NCBI GenBank assembly: GCA_029237915.1
Contig: JAQWHD010000036.1
Span: 50,949 to 114,948, forward strand
Length of the DNA: 64,000 bases
Direction of reading: 5' to 3'
Origin: Thalassotalea sp.
GTDB lineage: Bacteria; Pseudomonadota; Gammaproteobacteria; Enterobacterales; Alteromonadaceae
The notes beneath the pieces are model-generated. The model was not told the DNA's origin, did no database searches, and saw nothing but the letters and a program-made list of their open reading frames with translations. Both the position numbers and the translations under genes were made by a program. Positions within the stretch are counted from its first letter, which is position 1; the number at the start of each line of letters is the position of its first letter. This document shows, in pieces, positions 43,245 to 53,207 of the stretch.

Positions 43245-45788
43245 CTACTTACTGCTGAATGTTTGCGAGAAAAATAATGCATTGGCAACTATCTTCGATG
43301 TGCCGTACCAGTAACCACGAAATACTAAATTTTCACTACTGGCAACGATACGCCCTTTACCAACATTATGAGCAATAATAGCAGCGTTGTTGGCAACAGT
43401 TTCTTGCATTTCTTCAGCGCTATAGCCGCTTAGAAGTGGCGAACCAGTAAATTCAGCAACCATTACAAACGGCTTGGATGGCTTTTCCATTATCAGTGTA
43501 CTGTTTTTAAATACGGGTAAAGTCTCGTTTTGATAGCCATACGTTAGAGGGTGTGAATTATCTAATTTAGTATTGTAAATGGCACCAGCAATACGTTTTT
43601 TCGCCGCTAAGCTATCTTTTTCAGCGTAACTAATGCCATTGGTGTCAAATAAGCGGTTTATTCTGTTTTTGCTGATATATTCTGCGTCTAATAATTCTTT
43701 AGTCGATAACCAATTTACCGCTTTCTTCTGAGCATAAATGTTACCGCCATTTTCTAGCCAAGTTTTCAGGTTTTTGCTAGCTTTAGCAGAAATTGAATCA
43801 TAGTCACCATTAACCATAACAACTTGACTGTAGCGCGATAAATCTATGTTATCTAGCCTATCAAGATCGACTACGGTTACTGGGATAGATAACTGATTAT
43901 CCAAATAATAAAGCATATGGCCGGCTTCATATTGAGAAACTCCTTTACCGCCAAGCATTAATACTGAAACTGGTTGTAATGGTTTTAATGAAGGACTACC
44001 AAGATTGATACCTTCAACGGTTAAACCTGTCGCAAGCGGGATTAACTCTATGGCTAAATCCTGTTGTACCTTAGTTAATATCTCAAACCAATTTTCTTTA
44101 GTTTGGATCTCTGCAGGTATTACAATGCTGCCTGCATTAAATGTTATTAGTTTTTGGCCAACCATTTGTTTAAATGGCTTGCTAGCAACGCGTGCTTGCA
44201 CGCCTTGATTTAAAATACTGTTGAGCATTTTAGGGGCTAAGTAATGATCCCATGAAAATGCATAAGCATAAGAAGTTACGGTTGGTGTTGGCGTACTTTC
44301 CTGTTTAGGTTGCCAAGTTGTATTCGCTATTTTTATATCTCGTTGTGACTTGATTTCTCGAGTCTGCAGATTATAAGCAAGTGGTAAAGTCCATCCTGAA
44401 ACATCATAAAAGGTGTTATTTTCAAAGTTGGTGACTTTACTAAATATGGTTTTAACTAAACGATATTGGTCTTGCTTAAGGGGTACATAGTAAGTGCTTT
44501 CTTTAGGGTAATAACCATAATCGTCTTCATAATTTTTAGTTAATGGATAAACATTAATTTGGTGTTGTTTTAATAACCCTAAAAAACTGTGCAAACGACG
44601 AGAGTCATTACTTTCACTAATTAAGTAACCTTGAAAATCTTCTTTTTCGGCAAGCTTAATACTGTCTTTATAAAAGTCATCACGAAATTTATGCAATTGT
44701 GCTTTATTTTGAAATGCCGCTGACAGTGTTGAGAATGAAGTCGAGACATGATTTTTAACGCCATAAGCGAACGTTAGCACACCATTTACAGAATCTTGTG
44801 CAAAGCCGCGAGAACTCGCTTGCTCAAATAAGATGCCAATACCGCCGTTAATATCTGGGTAAGTTGAACCTTTACCATAATAAAAATCATCGAAGCTTTC
44901 TTCGCTATAATAAAGGCGATTATCAGTATCTAATGCTTTGGCATGGTAGGTTGAAAACAACTTAGTTAATTCAATGTTTTTTGCTGGCGTTAAAGGGTTA
45001 GTTCGTGACGGTACGCCCGGTTGGAAAAAGTAGGTGCCATCTTTGCCCATTTCATGAAAATCGGCCAATACATTTGGCTTATAAATATGAAAGTTACGCA
45101 TTCTGTTTTGACTTTCGATCTGTGTTAACGGTAACCAATCACGGTTTAAATCAAACATATAGTGATTAGTACGTCCCGAAGGCCACTGTAATCTATGGCT
45201 GCGGTGATTAGGATCAGTATTTAATGTTTTACTGCGGTTGGTATTTACCCAAGTGGTGAATCTATCCATACCGTCAGGGTTTAAACTTGGTTCAATGATA
45301 ATAACTAAGTTATCTAATAGCTCGGTCGCTTGCGTAGTTTTTGCCGCTGCCAAATAGTAAGCAACTAGCATAGATGCATTAGCGCCACTGATCTCATTAC
45401 CATGAATGCTATAACCTAACCAAACAACTGCAGGGGCATTAGTGTCTTGTTTTTTATTATTGGCTCTATCGGCAAGAATTTGATCAAGGTTTTCTAAATT
45501 GGTTTTGCTACTAATGGTGGCAATAACTTGTTTGCGATGTTCATTCGTCGTGCCAATTTCTTTAAGCAATACGTTGTCACTAACTTTAGCTAGCTGTTGA
45601 AAGTAATTCACTAGTTGATCGTGACGAACATGGCGCGAACCCACCTCAAACCCTATGCTCGATTCTGGCGTAGGTATATTGCTACGGTAAGCCGGCTGTT
45701 CTGGGAAGTAGTATGATAGTGGCTCTGCCTGCGCATAAGATAAACCAACGATACTAAGAATGAACCAGGTTTTTATAAACTTGAACAA
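43245..45788 (-). CDS. Secreted M14 family zinc carboxypeptidase-like protein
   Basis: 847 residues from a TTG at 45788, chosen because GGAG lies seven bases upstream and the product then begins with a signal peptide (MFKFIKTWFILSIVGLSYAQA). Zinc ligands are His129/Glu132 (SIHGNEISG) and His245 (ADFHEMG); the catalytic Glu is in GILFEQASSRG. After the peptidase domain (about 45-360) there is a long C-terminal region with a class I glutamine-amidotransferase-like fold (VSVLMLGGKGVSQYEAGHML to SQVVMVNGDYD). Probably degrades extracellular or periplasmic peptides. It separates comF from nfuA, where they are neighbours in other bacteria. Confidence 0.88.
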   Translation of the reverse strand: MFKFIKTWFILSIVGLSYAQAEPLSYYFPEQPAYRSNIPTPESSIGFEVGSRHVRHDQLVNYFQQLAKVSDNVLLKEIGTTNEHRKQVIATISSKTNLENLDQILADRANNKKQDTNAPAVVWLGYSIHGNEISGANASMLVAYYLAAAKTTQATELLDNLVIIIEPSLNPDGMDRFTTWVNTNRSKTLNTDPNHRSHRLQWPSGRTNHYMFDLNRDWLPLTQIESQNRMRNFHIYKPNVLADFHEMGKDGTYFFQPGVPSRTNPLTPAKNIELTKLFSTYHAKALDTDNRLYYSEESFDDFYYGKGSTYPDINGGIGILFEQASSRGFAQDSVNGVLTFAYGVKNHVSTSFSTLSAAFQNKAQLHKFRDDFYKDSIKLAEKEDFQGYLISESNDSRRLHSFLGLLKQHQINVYPLTKNYEDDYGYYPKESTYYVPLKQDQYRLVKTIFSKVTNFENNTFYDVSGWTLPLAYNLQTREIKSQRDIKIANTTWQPKQESTPTPTVTSYAYAFSWDHYLAPKMLNSILNQGVQARVASKPFKQMVGQKLITFNAGSIVIPAEIQTKENWFEILTKVQQDLAIELIPLATGLTVEGINLGSPSLKPLQPVSVLMLGGKGVSQYEAGHMLYYLDNQLSIPVTVVDLDRLDNIDLSRYSQVVMVNGDYDSISAKASKNLKTWLENGGNIYAQKKAVNWLSTKELLDAEYISKNRINRLFDTNGISYAEKDSLAAKKRIAGAIYNTKLDNSHPLTYGYQNETLPVFKNSTLIMEKPSKPFVMVAEFTGSPLLSGYSAEEMQETVANNAAIIAHNVGKGRIVASSENLVFRGYWYGTSKIVANALFFSQTFSSK

Positions 45789-46058
45789 GACAACTCTCCG
45801 GCAATAATGAAAACCAACCAATCACGAAAAATTAGGTAATTGGCTTATAATTAATAAAATTATAACCTTTTTAACAGCTTAACCAAAATATTCATAATAT
45901 ATTCATAACATTTTTAAAAATTATCATAAAAAAGACGAGTAAATGATAAGCAATACTAGCGCTTATTCTTTGACAATAGTATTATATCCACATACTTGAG
46001 CTTTTTAGTCGGGTATACAAAATTGATTCAACTTTTAAAGCATTTAATGAGAACAACC

Positions 46059-46637
46059 ATGATTAATATTTCAGATACAGCACAGTCGCATTTTGCAAAA
46101 CTACTTTCCCAACAGGCTGAAGGCACATGTATCAGAGTGTTCGTAGTAAACCCAGGTACAGCGCAAGCTGAGTGTGGCGTTTCATATTGTCCGCCAGAGG
46201 CAGTAGAACCAGATGATATTCGTATTGAATATAAGTGCTTTGATGCGTTAGTTGATAAAGACAGCGAAAACTATTTAATTGATGCTGAAGTCGATTTTGT
46301 TACTGACCAAATGGGTTCACAACTAACATTAAAAGCACCGAACGCAAAATTGCGTAAAGTAAGTGATGACGCACCATTATTTGAACGTGTGCATTACTTT
46401 ATTCAATCGGAAGTAAACCCACAATTAGCTGGTCATGGCGGTGATTGTACTTTAATGGAAATTACCGAAGATGGTTATGCGGTATTGCAATTTGGTGGCG
46501 GCTGTAATGGTTGTAGTCAAATTGATTTAACTGTTAAAGAAGGTGTTGAAAAGCAGCTTATCGCCATTATGGGTGATGAAATTAAAGGTGTTAAAGATAT
46601 GACTGAGCACGAACGTGGTGAGCACTCATACTATTAA
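46059..46637 (+). CDS. nfuA: Fe/S biogenesis protein NfuA
   Basis: 192 residues from the ATG at 46059, giving the length of E. coli NfuA; the frame extends upstream to 45996 without support. An N-terminal degenerate A-type domain ([16 protein letters not shown]) is followed by the Nfu domain with the cluster-binding CxxC (Cys149, Cys152 in GGGCNGC), and the HERGEHSYY end is typical. It carries 4Fe-4S clusters to targets under stress. A terminator follows. Confidence 0.96.
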   Translation: MINISDTAQSHFAKLLSQQAEGTCIRVFVVNPGTAQAECGVSYCPPEAVEPDDIRIEYKCFDALVDKDSENYLIDAEVDFVTDQMGSQLTLKAPNAKLRKVSDDAPLFERVHYFIQSEVNPQLAGHGGDCTLMEITEDGYAVLQFGGGCNGCSQIDLTVKEGVEKQLIAIMGDEIKGVKDMTEHERGEHSYY

Positions 46638-46687
46638 TCGAAAAATTAACTAACAGTTAATTACTGTTACATTAAATTCGATATATA

Positions 46688-46716
46688 AAACCAGGACAAT
46701 TGTTCCTGGTTTTTTT
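46688..46716 (+). terminator. Terminator of nfuA
   Basis: AAACCAGGA / TCCTGGTTT stem around CAATTGT with a run of T, about 50 bases past the nfuA stop. Confidence 0.88.
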
Positions 46717-46758
46717 ATGGGTGTATTAAAAAGGCACAATGTCAATTAAGGAGGTCCC
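46710..46758 (+). repeat. 49-bp intergenic repeat, copy A
   Basis: Begins in the U-run of the nfuA terminator and reads TTTTTTTATGGGTGT, through CACAATGTCAATTAAGGAGG, to TCCC. 46 of 49 bases match copy B at 46793-46841. See the finding on this pair. Confidence 0.7.
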
Positions 46759-46792
46759 GTATCTCGCTAAAGCTCGTACAGAATGACGAGCA

Positions 46793-46841
46793 TTTTTTTA
46801 TGGGTGTTTTAAAATAGCACAATGTCAATTAAGGAGGTCCC
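46793..46841 (+). repeat. 49-bp intergenic repeat, copy B with its own hairpin
   Basis: Second copy, starting in a T-run that follows a hairpin GCTCGT (46772-46777) / ACGAGC (46786-46791). Thus each copy is preceded by a stem and a U-run, as if a terminator plus a fixed 40-bp tail had been duplicated at an 83-base period. Confidence 0.7.
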
Positions 46842-47079
46842 ATCCAAAAGTGAAATAGCCCCCAAAACTTGGACTCTTTTTTAAGCTGCCATCAACCCCA
46901 TGGTGTTTTTTTCTTATACAGTGTAAGTAATTAGTAATGATTTTGTGTGATCTAAACCCTCTTTGTTTATGTTGTTTTGCATAAATGTTATTTGATTGTG
47001 TTATTGTACTTTTGTTCTATTAAATGTGTTTGAGCTTAGTTAGTATCGAAGCTAACCAAGGCATTCAGAGACTATTGTT
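46842..47079. other. Non-coding stretch between copy B and the porin-like gene
   Basis: AT-rich, no gene. Near 46858-46916 the minus strand shows a short closed frame with KKESKFWGLFHFW-like peptide; the style suggests a mobile-element remnant, but there is no transposase motif and no terminal repeat pair, so I only note it. The 5' leader and promoter of the next gene must lie after about 46950. Confidence 0.3.
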
Positions 47080-47898
47080 ATGAACAATAAATTAGCAGTT
47101 GCGCTAACTTTACTAGCGACTGGGCAGGTATCTGCACAGCAAGAAAATACCCCAGAAAATAATTTATTTGGCTATAAGCAAAGTCAATTTTCAATAAAAT
47201 CTGGATTTTATACTATTCAAAATGGCGCAAAAGACAGCGACTATAAAAAGCTCGACCCGACATTCTCAGGAGTTGATGACACAGTTGTTACCTCATTAGA
47301 GGCTAAAAGCCAATTTACTTGGGGAGCAACACATTTAGCTGTTCACCACGGTTTAAAAAATGCGACTAACTTAGATGGTCAGCAATACCTTGCTAACTTT
47401 ATGCTCAATACCGGTTTTAAGCCGATAAAATTATACTTAGGCTATGATGAATTAGCTTATGACAAAGGTCCAACCGAGACTAAATATCGCTATGGCGTTG
47501 GTTTTGGTTTGCCAATTAAAGGCCAGCTAGTGACTGGTTACTTAGCCAAAATTTATGGCACATTTGAAGCGCCTGGATTGGAAAAGTTTGAAGATGACAA
47601 TGGCTATGCTTTAGCGCTTAAAACCAGCTTTAATTTAACTGACAAGATCAAGTGGGATAGTGCATTTGAATATACTTGGGATCGTCAACTAACTACATTA
47701 CCTTTACCTGAAGGTCACCCACTTCGAGTGATTGCCGAAGATAACTTAAGCGGCGAATCTTACCGTTTCGGTAATAAAGTTTCATACCAAGTAAGCAGTA
47801 ACTTTGATCTTGGTGTTGAATACGTGTTTTTAAAAGGCGATGCTGCTTTTGTTAAAGACGGTGGTTTACTTGGCGCTTTTGCGGCATACAAGTTTTAA
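47080..47898 (+). CDS. Exported protein, probably outer-membrane beta barrel
   Basis: 272 residues with a signal peptide (MNNKLAVALTLLATGQVSA). The mature chain shows alternating polar/hydrophobic strands (FKPIKLYLGYDELAYD, YRYGVGFGLPIKGQLVTGYLAKIYG) and ends in phenylalanine (FAAYKF), the classic C-terminal residue of outer-membrane barrels. No named family. Its 3' end overlaps the convergent MFS gene by 4 bases. Confidence 0.75.
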   Translation: MNNKLAVALTLLATGQVSAQQENTPENNLFGYKQSQFSIKSGFYTIQNGAKDSDYKKLDPTFSGVDDTVVTSLEAKSQFTWGATHLAVHHGLKNATNLDGQQYLANFMLNTGFKPIKLYLGYDELAYDKGPTETKYRYGVGFGLPIKGQLVTGYLAKIYGTFEAPGLEKFEDDNGYALALKTSFNLTDKIKWDSAFEYTWDRQLTTLPLPEGHPLRVIAEDNLSGESYRFGNKVSYQVSSNFDLGVEYVFLKGDAAFVKDGGLLGAFAAYKF

Positions 47899-49154
47899 TT
47901 TTGAATGGCTTTAAGCTGTTTACTCGACTTTAAATTCCACAGACAGACAAAAAACATAATAACCACAAATGGCATGCTGATATAAACTAAGGTATGCCAA
48001 CTACTCGAAAATAATAACCAACCGGCACCAAGTGATGCAATTGCTTGGATAGTAAAAATAGAAAAGTCGTTCAGTGCTTGCACCTTAAAACGTTCATGCG
48101 CGTGATAGCTTCTTGGCAATAACACTGTGCCGGTAATAAATAAGAAATTCCAACCAATACCCAATAACACTAATGCCCACCAGTAATGCATTACTTGCTG
48201 ACCTTGCAAGGCAATAACCGCAACTAAAGCGAACATCAAAGTGCCCACTAACATGATAGTTGTTTCGCCAAAACGTTTAATTAAATAACCAGTAACTAAA
48301 GACGGTAAAAACATCGCGGTAACATGACTTTGCAATACCCATTTTGTATCTTCTAAGCTGTGACCCATCATGTCATGCATACTAATTGGTGTAGCGGTCA
48401 TTAAGAAGCTCATTAAACCATAGCCAATAGCTGCGCTCAGCATAGCAATAATGAAAATAGGCTGCTTAGCAATATCACTTAAGGGCCTGGCTGGTTGGCT
48501 TAGCTCTTCTTGCGTGGCTATGTGTGGATTGCTGAATAACTGAAATATGATCAGGGCGATAACTAAAAGCCCTGAGAGACCCAAAAATGAGCCCGCATAG
48601 CCATGTGGAGATGTTATCCAGTCTTTACCCATTAACGCGACTTCTGGACCGATAAAGGCGGCTAATATACCTGAAAGCATTAATGCTGATAATACTTTTG
48701 GACCGTCATCAATGCTAACACTCTCTAAAGCGGCAAAACGTAATTGTTGAACAAAAGCCAAACTGACCCCAAGAAAGAATGCCGCAATAATCAGTAAATA
48801 AAAATTGGCCGTAATTGCAGCTTGCATGGCAAGTAAGGTGGCTAATATACCCACAATAAAGCCAAGCGACGTGGCTTTTTTACGTCCTAACCTAATTGAA
48901 AAGTAAGCAACCGAAAAAGTACCCAATGCCACGCCAACAATCATAAAGGTTAGTGGCAGTGTGGCTAAGGTTGGATCGGGGGCTATCTTACTTGATAATA
49001 AGCCACCGATAAAAGTGATCACCGGTGAAACACACAATACCAAAGGCTGAGAAACAAAGAGTACCCAAATATTTCGAGGGAATTTAAAACCTTTGGCCAG
49101 CACTATAGCGGCAATGAACATGATTAAGGTGACGCTAACTAAGGTGTAATTCAC
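47895..49154 (-). CDS. Major facilitator superfamily transporter
   Basis: 419 residues, 12 hydrophobic segments. The loop after the second helix reads RLGRKKATSLGF, an MFS motif A variant, and the second half repeats it (KRFGETTIMLVG). Substrate unknown; drug or metabolite exporter is the default guess. Coupled to the MATE gene upstream by a one-base TAATG overlap, so two unrelated exporters form one operon. Confidence 0.88.
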   Translation of the reverse strand: MNYTLVSVTLIMFIAAIVLAKGFKFPRNIWVLFVSQPLVLCVSPVITFIGGLLSSKIAPDPTLATLPLTFMIVGVALGTFSVAYFSIRLGRKKATSLGFIVGILATLLAMQAAITANFYLLIIAAFFLGVSLAFVQQLRFAALESVSIDDGPKVLSALMLSGILAAFIGPEVALMGKDWITSPHGYAGSFLGLSGLLVIALIIFQLFSNPHIATQEELSQPARPLSDIAKQPIFIIAMLSAAIGYGLMSFLMTATPISMHDMMGHSLEDTKWVLQSHVTAMFLPSLVTGYLIKRFGETTIMLVGTLMFALVAVIALQGQQVMHYWWALVLLGIGWNFLFITGTVLLPRSYHAHERFKVQALNDFSIFTIQAIASLGAGWLLFSSSWHTLVYISMPFVVIMFFVCLWNLKSSKQLKAIQN

Positions 49155-50497
49155 TATTTACTCGCAATCATTTCGTTAGAGTTTTTATTAAAATGCCAAC
49201 CTAATGTAACACCACGACTCAGCATAAAAATAGAAAATGCCGCCCAAATACCATGGTTACCTAAATCTTCAAGTACATACCAACAACTGAAAAATATCAG
49301 AGTAGCAATAAGCATGCTGTTGCGCATGGCTTTCCCTTGAGTGAGGCCTATGTAGATACCATCGTACAAATAACACCAACAAGCAATAATTGGCAGTAAG
49401 ATAATCCAGGGTAGCAGTTGCTTGGTATAGTCAGATACCGATTCAATATTGGTTAGTATGTGGATAAACTGCTTACCAAAAATTAAGAAAAGTAAACTAA
49501 AGGCAAGGGCAAAAATGAAGTTATAAATTAATGCCACTTTTACGGAATTTGTTAATGCCGGATGATCTTGTGCGCCTTTAGCTTTACCTACTCGCGCTTC
49601 AGCGCCAAAGGCAATACCGTCCAAACCAAAAGAAATAAGCAAAATAAAGTTCATTAAAATCGCATTGGCGGCAACTACTGTATCGCCTAACTTAGCCCCT
49701 TGGAAAGTGATAAAAATAAAACAAATTTCTAAGCATACGGTACGGATTAAAATGTCACGATTGAGCTGAACATAGGCAAGTAATTGTGAACGCTCAAATA
49801 GATCGCTAATGATAACTTTAATAGCAGAAGTTAATGAACCTAGCTGTTTATTTAATGTCGATTTAATAAAAAACAAACCCATAGCTAAGCTTGCATACTC
49901 AGCTATCAGGGTGGCTAATGCTACCCCTTGTACTTGCCATTCAAAACCAATAACAAATAATAAATCTAAACTTAAGTTAATTAAATTAGTGACGATAATT
50001 ATCCACATCGCGATTTTGGCTTTATGCATGCCTAGTAGCCAACCTAAAATGACTAAGTTTGCTAAGGCAGCAGGAAAGCCCCACACTCTAATTTCACTGT
50101 ACTGGCGAGCATAAAACTGTACTTGGTCCGAGCCACCAGCTAAATAGAGGGCGCCATTAATAAATGGGGTTTGCGCCAAAACCAACAGTAAACCAAGAGT
50201 AAATGCTACCAACAACCCTCGACAAAGTACCAATAGCATTTGCTGATTGTTTTGACTGCCGTAGGCTTGTGCGGCTAAACCTGATGTCGACATGCGCAAG
50301 AAGCCACAAAACCAAATGATGGCAGTAATAATCATTGAGCCAACAGCGGTTGCCCCTAAATAATAAGCATGTGGTAAATGGCCGATAACAGCCGTGTCTA
50401 CTAAACCGAGCAAAGGTACTGTGATATTTGAAAGTATCATTGGTATTGCTAAGGCAAATAAGGCGTTACGCTCATTTTTATGGGCAGTAGATAACAA
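49154..50497 (-). CDS. MATE family efflux protein (DinF type)
   Basis: 447 residues with about 12 membrane segments. The opening FALAIPMILSNITVPLLGLVDTAVIGHL is characteristic of the DinF/MATE group, interpreted in parts. These sodium- or proton-coupled exporters remove cationic drugs. Unlike in E. coli it is not adjacent to lexA here, although lexA occurs elsewhere in the window. Confidence 0.9.
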   Translation of the reverse strand: MLSTAHKNERNALFALAIPMILSNITVPLLGLVDTAVIGHLPHAYYLGATAVGSMIITAIIWFCGFLRMSTSGLAAQAYGSQNNQQMLLVLCRGLLVAFTLGLLLVLAQTPFINGALYLAGGSDQVQFYARQYSEIRVWGFPAALANLVILGWLLGMHKAKIAMWIIIVTNLINLSLDLLFVIGFEWQVQGVALATLIAEYASLAMGLFFIKSTLNKQLGSLTSAIKVIISDLFERSQLLAYVQLNRDILIRTVCLEICFIFITFQGAKLGDTVVAANAILMNFILLISFGLDGIAFGAEARVGKAKGAQDHPALTNSVKVALIYNFIFALAFSLLFLIFGKQFIHILTNIESVSDYTKQLLPWIILLPIIACWCYLYDGIYIGLTQGKAMRNSMLIATLIFFSCWYVLEDLGNHGIWAAFSIFMLSRGVTLGWHFNKNSNEMIASK

Positions 50498-50592
50498 AGT
50501 GAGTCCTTTATTTAAGGGATCTAACTAACACTTAACTTAAATGCTAGTTACAATAAGGTGATAAATAATAACGATAATAAAGGATTTATCTA

Positions 50593-51639
50593 ATGAAACA
50601 TATAGTGCTGCTTGTTTTGTTATTTTTTACTAACCTAAGCCAGGCAACCGTTATTTTGGTTTATCATCATGTCAGTGATAAAACACCGAAGAGTACATCG
50701 ATTACTCCTCAACAATTTGAGCTACATTTACAGTATTTTAAAGACAATGGTTTTAAGGTTATTGCTCTTAACGAAGTAATTGAAAAATTAAAAGCCAAAC
50801 AACCACTAGAAGACAAAACTATCGTTATTACTTTTGACGATGGCTATAGTGATATTTTTTATGCTGGTCATCCTTTACTGAAAAAGTACGGTTACCCTTA
50901 TACTATGTTCATTAACCCTAATACCGTGCCGAGTAAACCTGGGGTGTATTTGGATTGGGCGCAAATAAAGCAAATGGCAGATGAAGGTGTACTCATTGGA
51001 AATCATGGCTTAGTGCATGATTCGTTAATTAAAACCCCGAACGGCATTAACCCAGAGCAATGGCTTGATGATAAATTGCATGAGTTAGTTAAATCTGAAC
51101 AAATAATTAAAGACAAGGTAGGGCAAAGCTGGCAGTACTTTGCATTGCCTTATGGCGAATATACCCCACAAGCTCAACAAAAACTGGAGCAGCTAGGTTA
51201 TGCTGTGTTAACTCAGCAATCAGGCCCCGTTGGTACGAACACCGACCTTACGGCAATACCAAGATTCCCAGCATCTATGCCTTATGATCAGCTTGGACCA
51301 TTAAAGAACAAGTTAAATTCATTAGCATTTAATATTTCTGCGGCTACGCAACGTTCTGCGACTATTGTTGCTAAAGGAGATAAAGCAGACACAAAAGTTG
51401 AACTTGAAGTTAAAGACTTTTATAGCTCTATGCTGGCATGTTTTGTTGCTGGTATGGATAAAACCGAATTGGTTTGGCAAGAAAAGCAAAGCTTTACTAT
51501 GCAGTTTAGCGGTGAATTAAAACCTGGCCGTACACGCAGTAATTGCACTGCGCCAAGTATTTCCAAACCAGGGCGCTATTATTGGTATTCGAAACCTTGG
51601 TTTGTGCCGAAAGCTGATGGCAGTTGGTACACGAATTAA
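50593..51639 (+). CDS. Exported polysaccharide deacetylase family protein
   Basis: 348 residues, signal peptide MKHIVLLVLLFFTNLSQA. NodB homology domain: Asp82-Asp83 in TFDDGYSD, metal-binding His138/His142 in NHGLVHDS, and the RFPASMP end. It is related to PgaB-like deacetylases that remove acetyl groups from poly-GlcNAc or peptidoglycan. The last 100 residues form an extra C-terminal domain of unknown function. Followed by a strong shared terminator. Confidence 0.87.
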   Translation: MKHIVLLVLLFFTNLSQATVILVYHHVSDKTPKSTSITPQQFELHLQYFKDNGFKVIALNEVIEKLKAKQPLEDKTIVITFDDGYSDIFYAGHPLLKKYGYPYTMFINPNTVPSKPGVYLDWAQIKQMADEGVLIGNHGLVHDSLIKTPNGINPEQWLDDKLHELVKSEQIIKDKVGQSWQYFALPYGEYTPQAQQKLEQLGYAVLTQQSGPVGTNTDLTAIPRFPASMPYDQLGPLKNKLNSLAFNISAATQRSATIVAKGDKADTKVELEVKDFYSSMLACFVAGMDKTELVWQEKQSFTMQFSGELKPGRTRSNCTAPSISKPGRYYWYSKPWFVPKADGSWYTN

Positions 51640-51654
51640 TTTAAAGAGCGATTA

Positions 51655-51690
51655 AAAAAGGGTCGATAAGTTAACTTATCGACCCTTTTT
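51655..51690. terminator. Perfect bidirectional terminator
   Basis: A 16-bp perfect stem, AAAAAGGGTCGATAAG / CTTATCGACCCTTTTT, with loop TTAA between the convergent deacetylase and YebC-type genes; it gives U-runs on both strands. Confidence 0.92.
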
Positions 51691-51719
51691 ATTTAAATTA
51701 ACTAATTAAAGGTTTATTA

Positions 51720-52445
51720 CTAATCTTCAATCTCAGCATTATGGTAAATGTTTTGTACGTCATCACTGTCGTTTAACATGCCCATGAATTTTTCAAATGC
51801 AGCAATATCGTCTTCACCTGAAACAGTCTTGTAATCTTGTGGGATCCAAGTGATCTCTTCCATTTCAAAGTTAATGTCTGGCATATCTTCAGTTAATGCT
51901 GTTTTAACTTTAAAGAATTCAGTGTGTGGTGCGTAAACACTTACTAAGCCATCTTCACATTCAACGTCAGTAACATCAACATCTGCCATCATTAACATTT
52001 CAAGAATGGCATCTTCGTCTTCGCCTTTAAATACGAATAATGCTTGATGATCAAACATGAACGATGCAGAGCCAACGCCACCAATTTTAGAGTTGGTTTT
52101 AGTAAATGCTTGGCGTACGTCTTTAATCGTACGGTTAGTGTTGTCTGTTAAACAATCGACAATTACCATGCAGCCGCCAGGACCGAAACCTTCGTAACGA
52201 GCTGGTTCGTAGTTTTCACCACCAGCGCCATTGGCTTTATCGATAGCGTTGTTAATTACATGCGTTGGAACTTGGTCTTTTTTAGCTTTTTCAATTATGC
52301 GACGAAGAGCTAGGTTAGCATCTGGATCTGAACCACCATTTTTTGCTATTACGTAAATTTCTTTACCGTATTTTGAATATACTTTAGTTTTTTGTCCCGC
52401 AGTTTTCGCCATATCGGCTTTACGGTTTTGGTAAGCTCTGCCCAT
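51720..52445 (-). CDS. YebC/PmpR family regulator, YeeN-type paralogue
   Basis: 241 residues. The N-terminus [15 protein letters not shown], then [34 protein letters not shown] and [10 protein letters not shown], resembles YeeN and the second YebC paralogue of vibrios more than YebC (MAGHSKW). YebC-like proteins act as transcription regulators or, in recent work, as ribosome-associated factors that relieve stalling at proline runs. The true yebC, normally beside ruvC, is not in this window. No operon partner. Confidence 0.9.
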   Translation of the reverse strand: MGRAYQNRKADMAKTAGQKTKVYSKYGKEIYVIAKNGGSDPDANLALRRIIEKAKKDQVPTHVINNAIDKANGAGGENYEPARYEGFGPGGCMVIVDCLTDNTNRTIKDVRQAFTKTNSKIGGVGSASFMFDHQALFVFKGEDEDAILEMLMMADVDVTDVECEDGLVSVYAPHTEFFKVKTALTEDMPDINFEMEEITWIPQDYKTVSGEDDIAAFEKFMGMLNDSDDVQNIYHNAEIED

Positions 52446-52630
52446 CTTAATCTGCTCTTTTTGTTGCTAAATTTAATATGATTATTTTATCAATAATATA
52501 ATGATGATTGCTAGCGCCTTTTGCCCTAGCGCAAACTATATGCGATTTAATCATTAGATTATAACTAAATGTGGGCATATTGACCATTTTCAATGCTTGT
52601 AGCACAGATGATAGCAATTTAATCCAATCG

Positions 52631-53188
52631 CTATAAATTACCCAACTCTATACCTAAACTTGATATTAATTCGTAATAGCCAAAAATTACCACTAAGAAG
52701 AAAACGAATAAAATCATTTCATGTTTAAAGTGATGATTTAAGTAAAATTTCCTATCTTTATGATGGATAACATCCATTAGCTCATCACCAAAACGAATCG
52801 ATAAAAATGTGCCAATACCAGATAACACAATCACCGCCCAATAAGGGTAGGGCGTGGTTAAGATTGCTTCCATTAGTCTGGTTAATAGAGTGGTTTGATA
52901 AAACTCGCGAAAGTAGATAAAAGCGATTAGGTTGATAAGTATGGCAACGGCCCATACTACAATTTCAGAAAACACCATGCGGATGCCAAACAATAGCCGC
53001 AAGGGAAAATCTAATAAGAAACCAGCATCAGCAACGGGTGTGCATAAAACAAAAAAGCTCCACGTAACTAACGCTGCAACTCCGCCAGTGAGCAAATCGT
53101 ATTCATAGGTTAGGTAACCAAAATAGGCGACTAATAATAAACACAGTAATGAAAACTTGATCAGTACTTGATGTTTAGGTTGCTTCAT
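52631..53188 (-). CDS. Conserved membrane protein at the end of the cytochrome oxidase cluster
   Basis: 185 residues with about five membrane helices. I do not know its family name. It is the last gene of the minus-strand run that starts at SURF1, 19 bases after SCO, and shows no metal-binding motif (two His pairs in IHHKDRKFYLNHHFKHE are notable). A role in oxidase assembly or copper handling is plausible only from position. Confidence 0.65.
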   Translation of the reverse strand: MKQPKHQVLIKFSLLCLLLVAYFGYLTYEYDLLTGGVAALVTWSFFVLCTPVADAGFLLDFPLRLLFGIRMVFSEIVVWAVAILINLIAFIYFREFYQTTLLTRLMEAILTTPYPYWAVIVLSGIGTFLSIRFGDELMDVIHHKDRKFYLNHHFKHEMILFVFFLVVIFGYYELISSLGIELGNL

Positions 53189-53207
53189 AACGATCCCTAA
53201 CAGAGAG

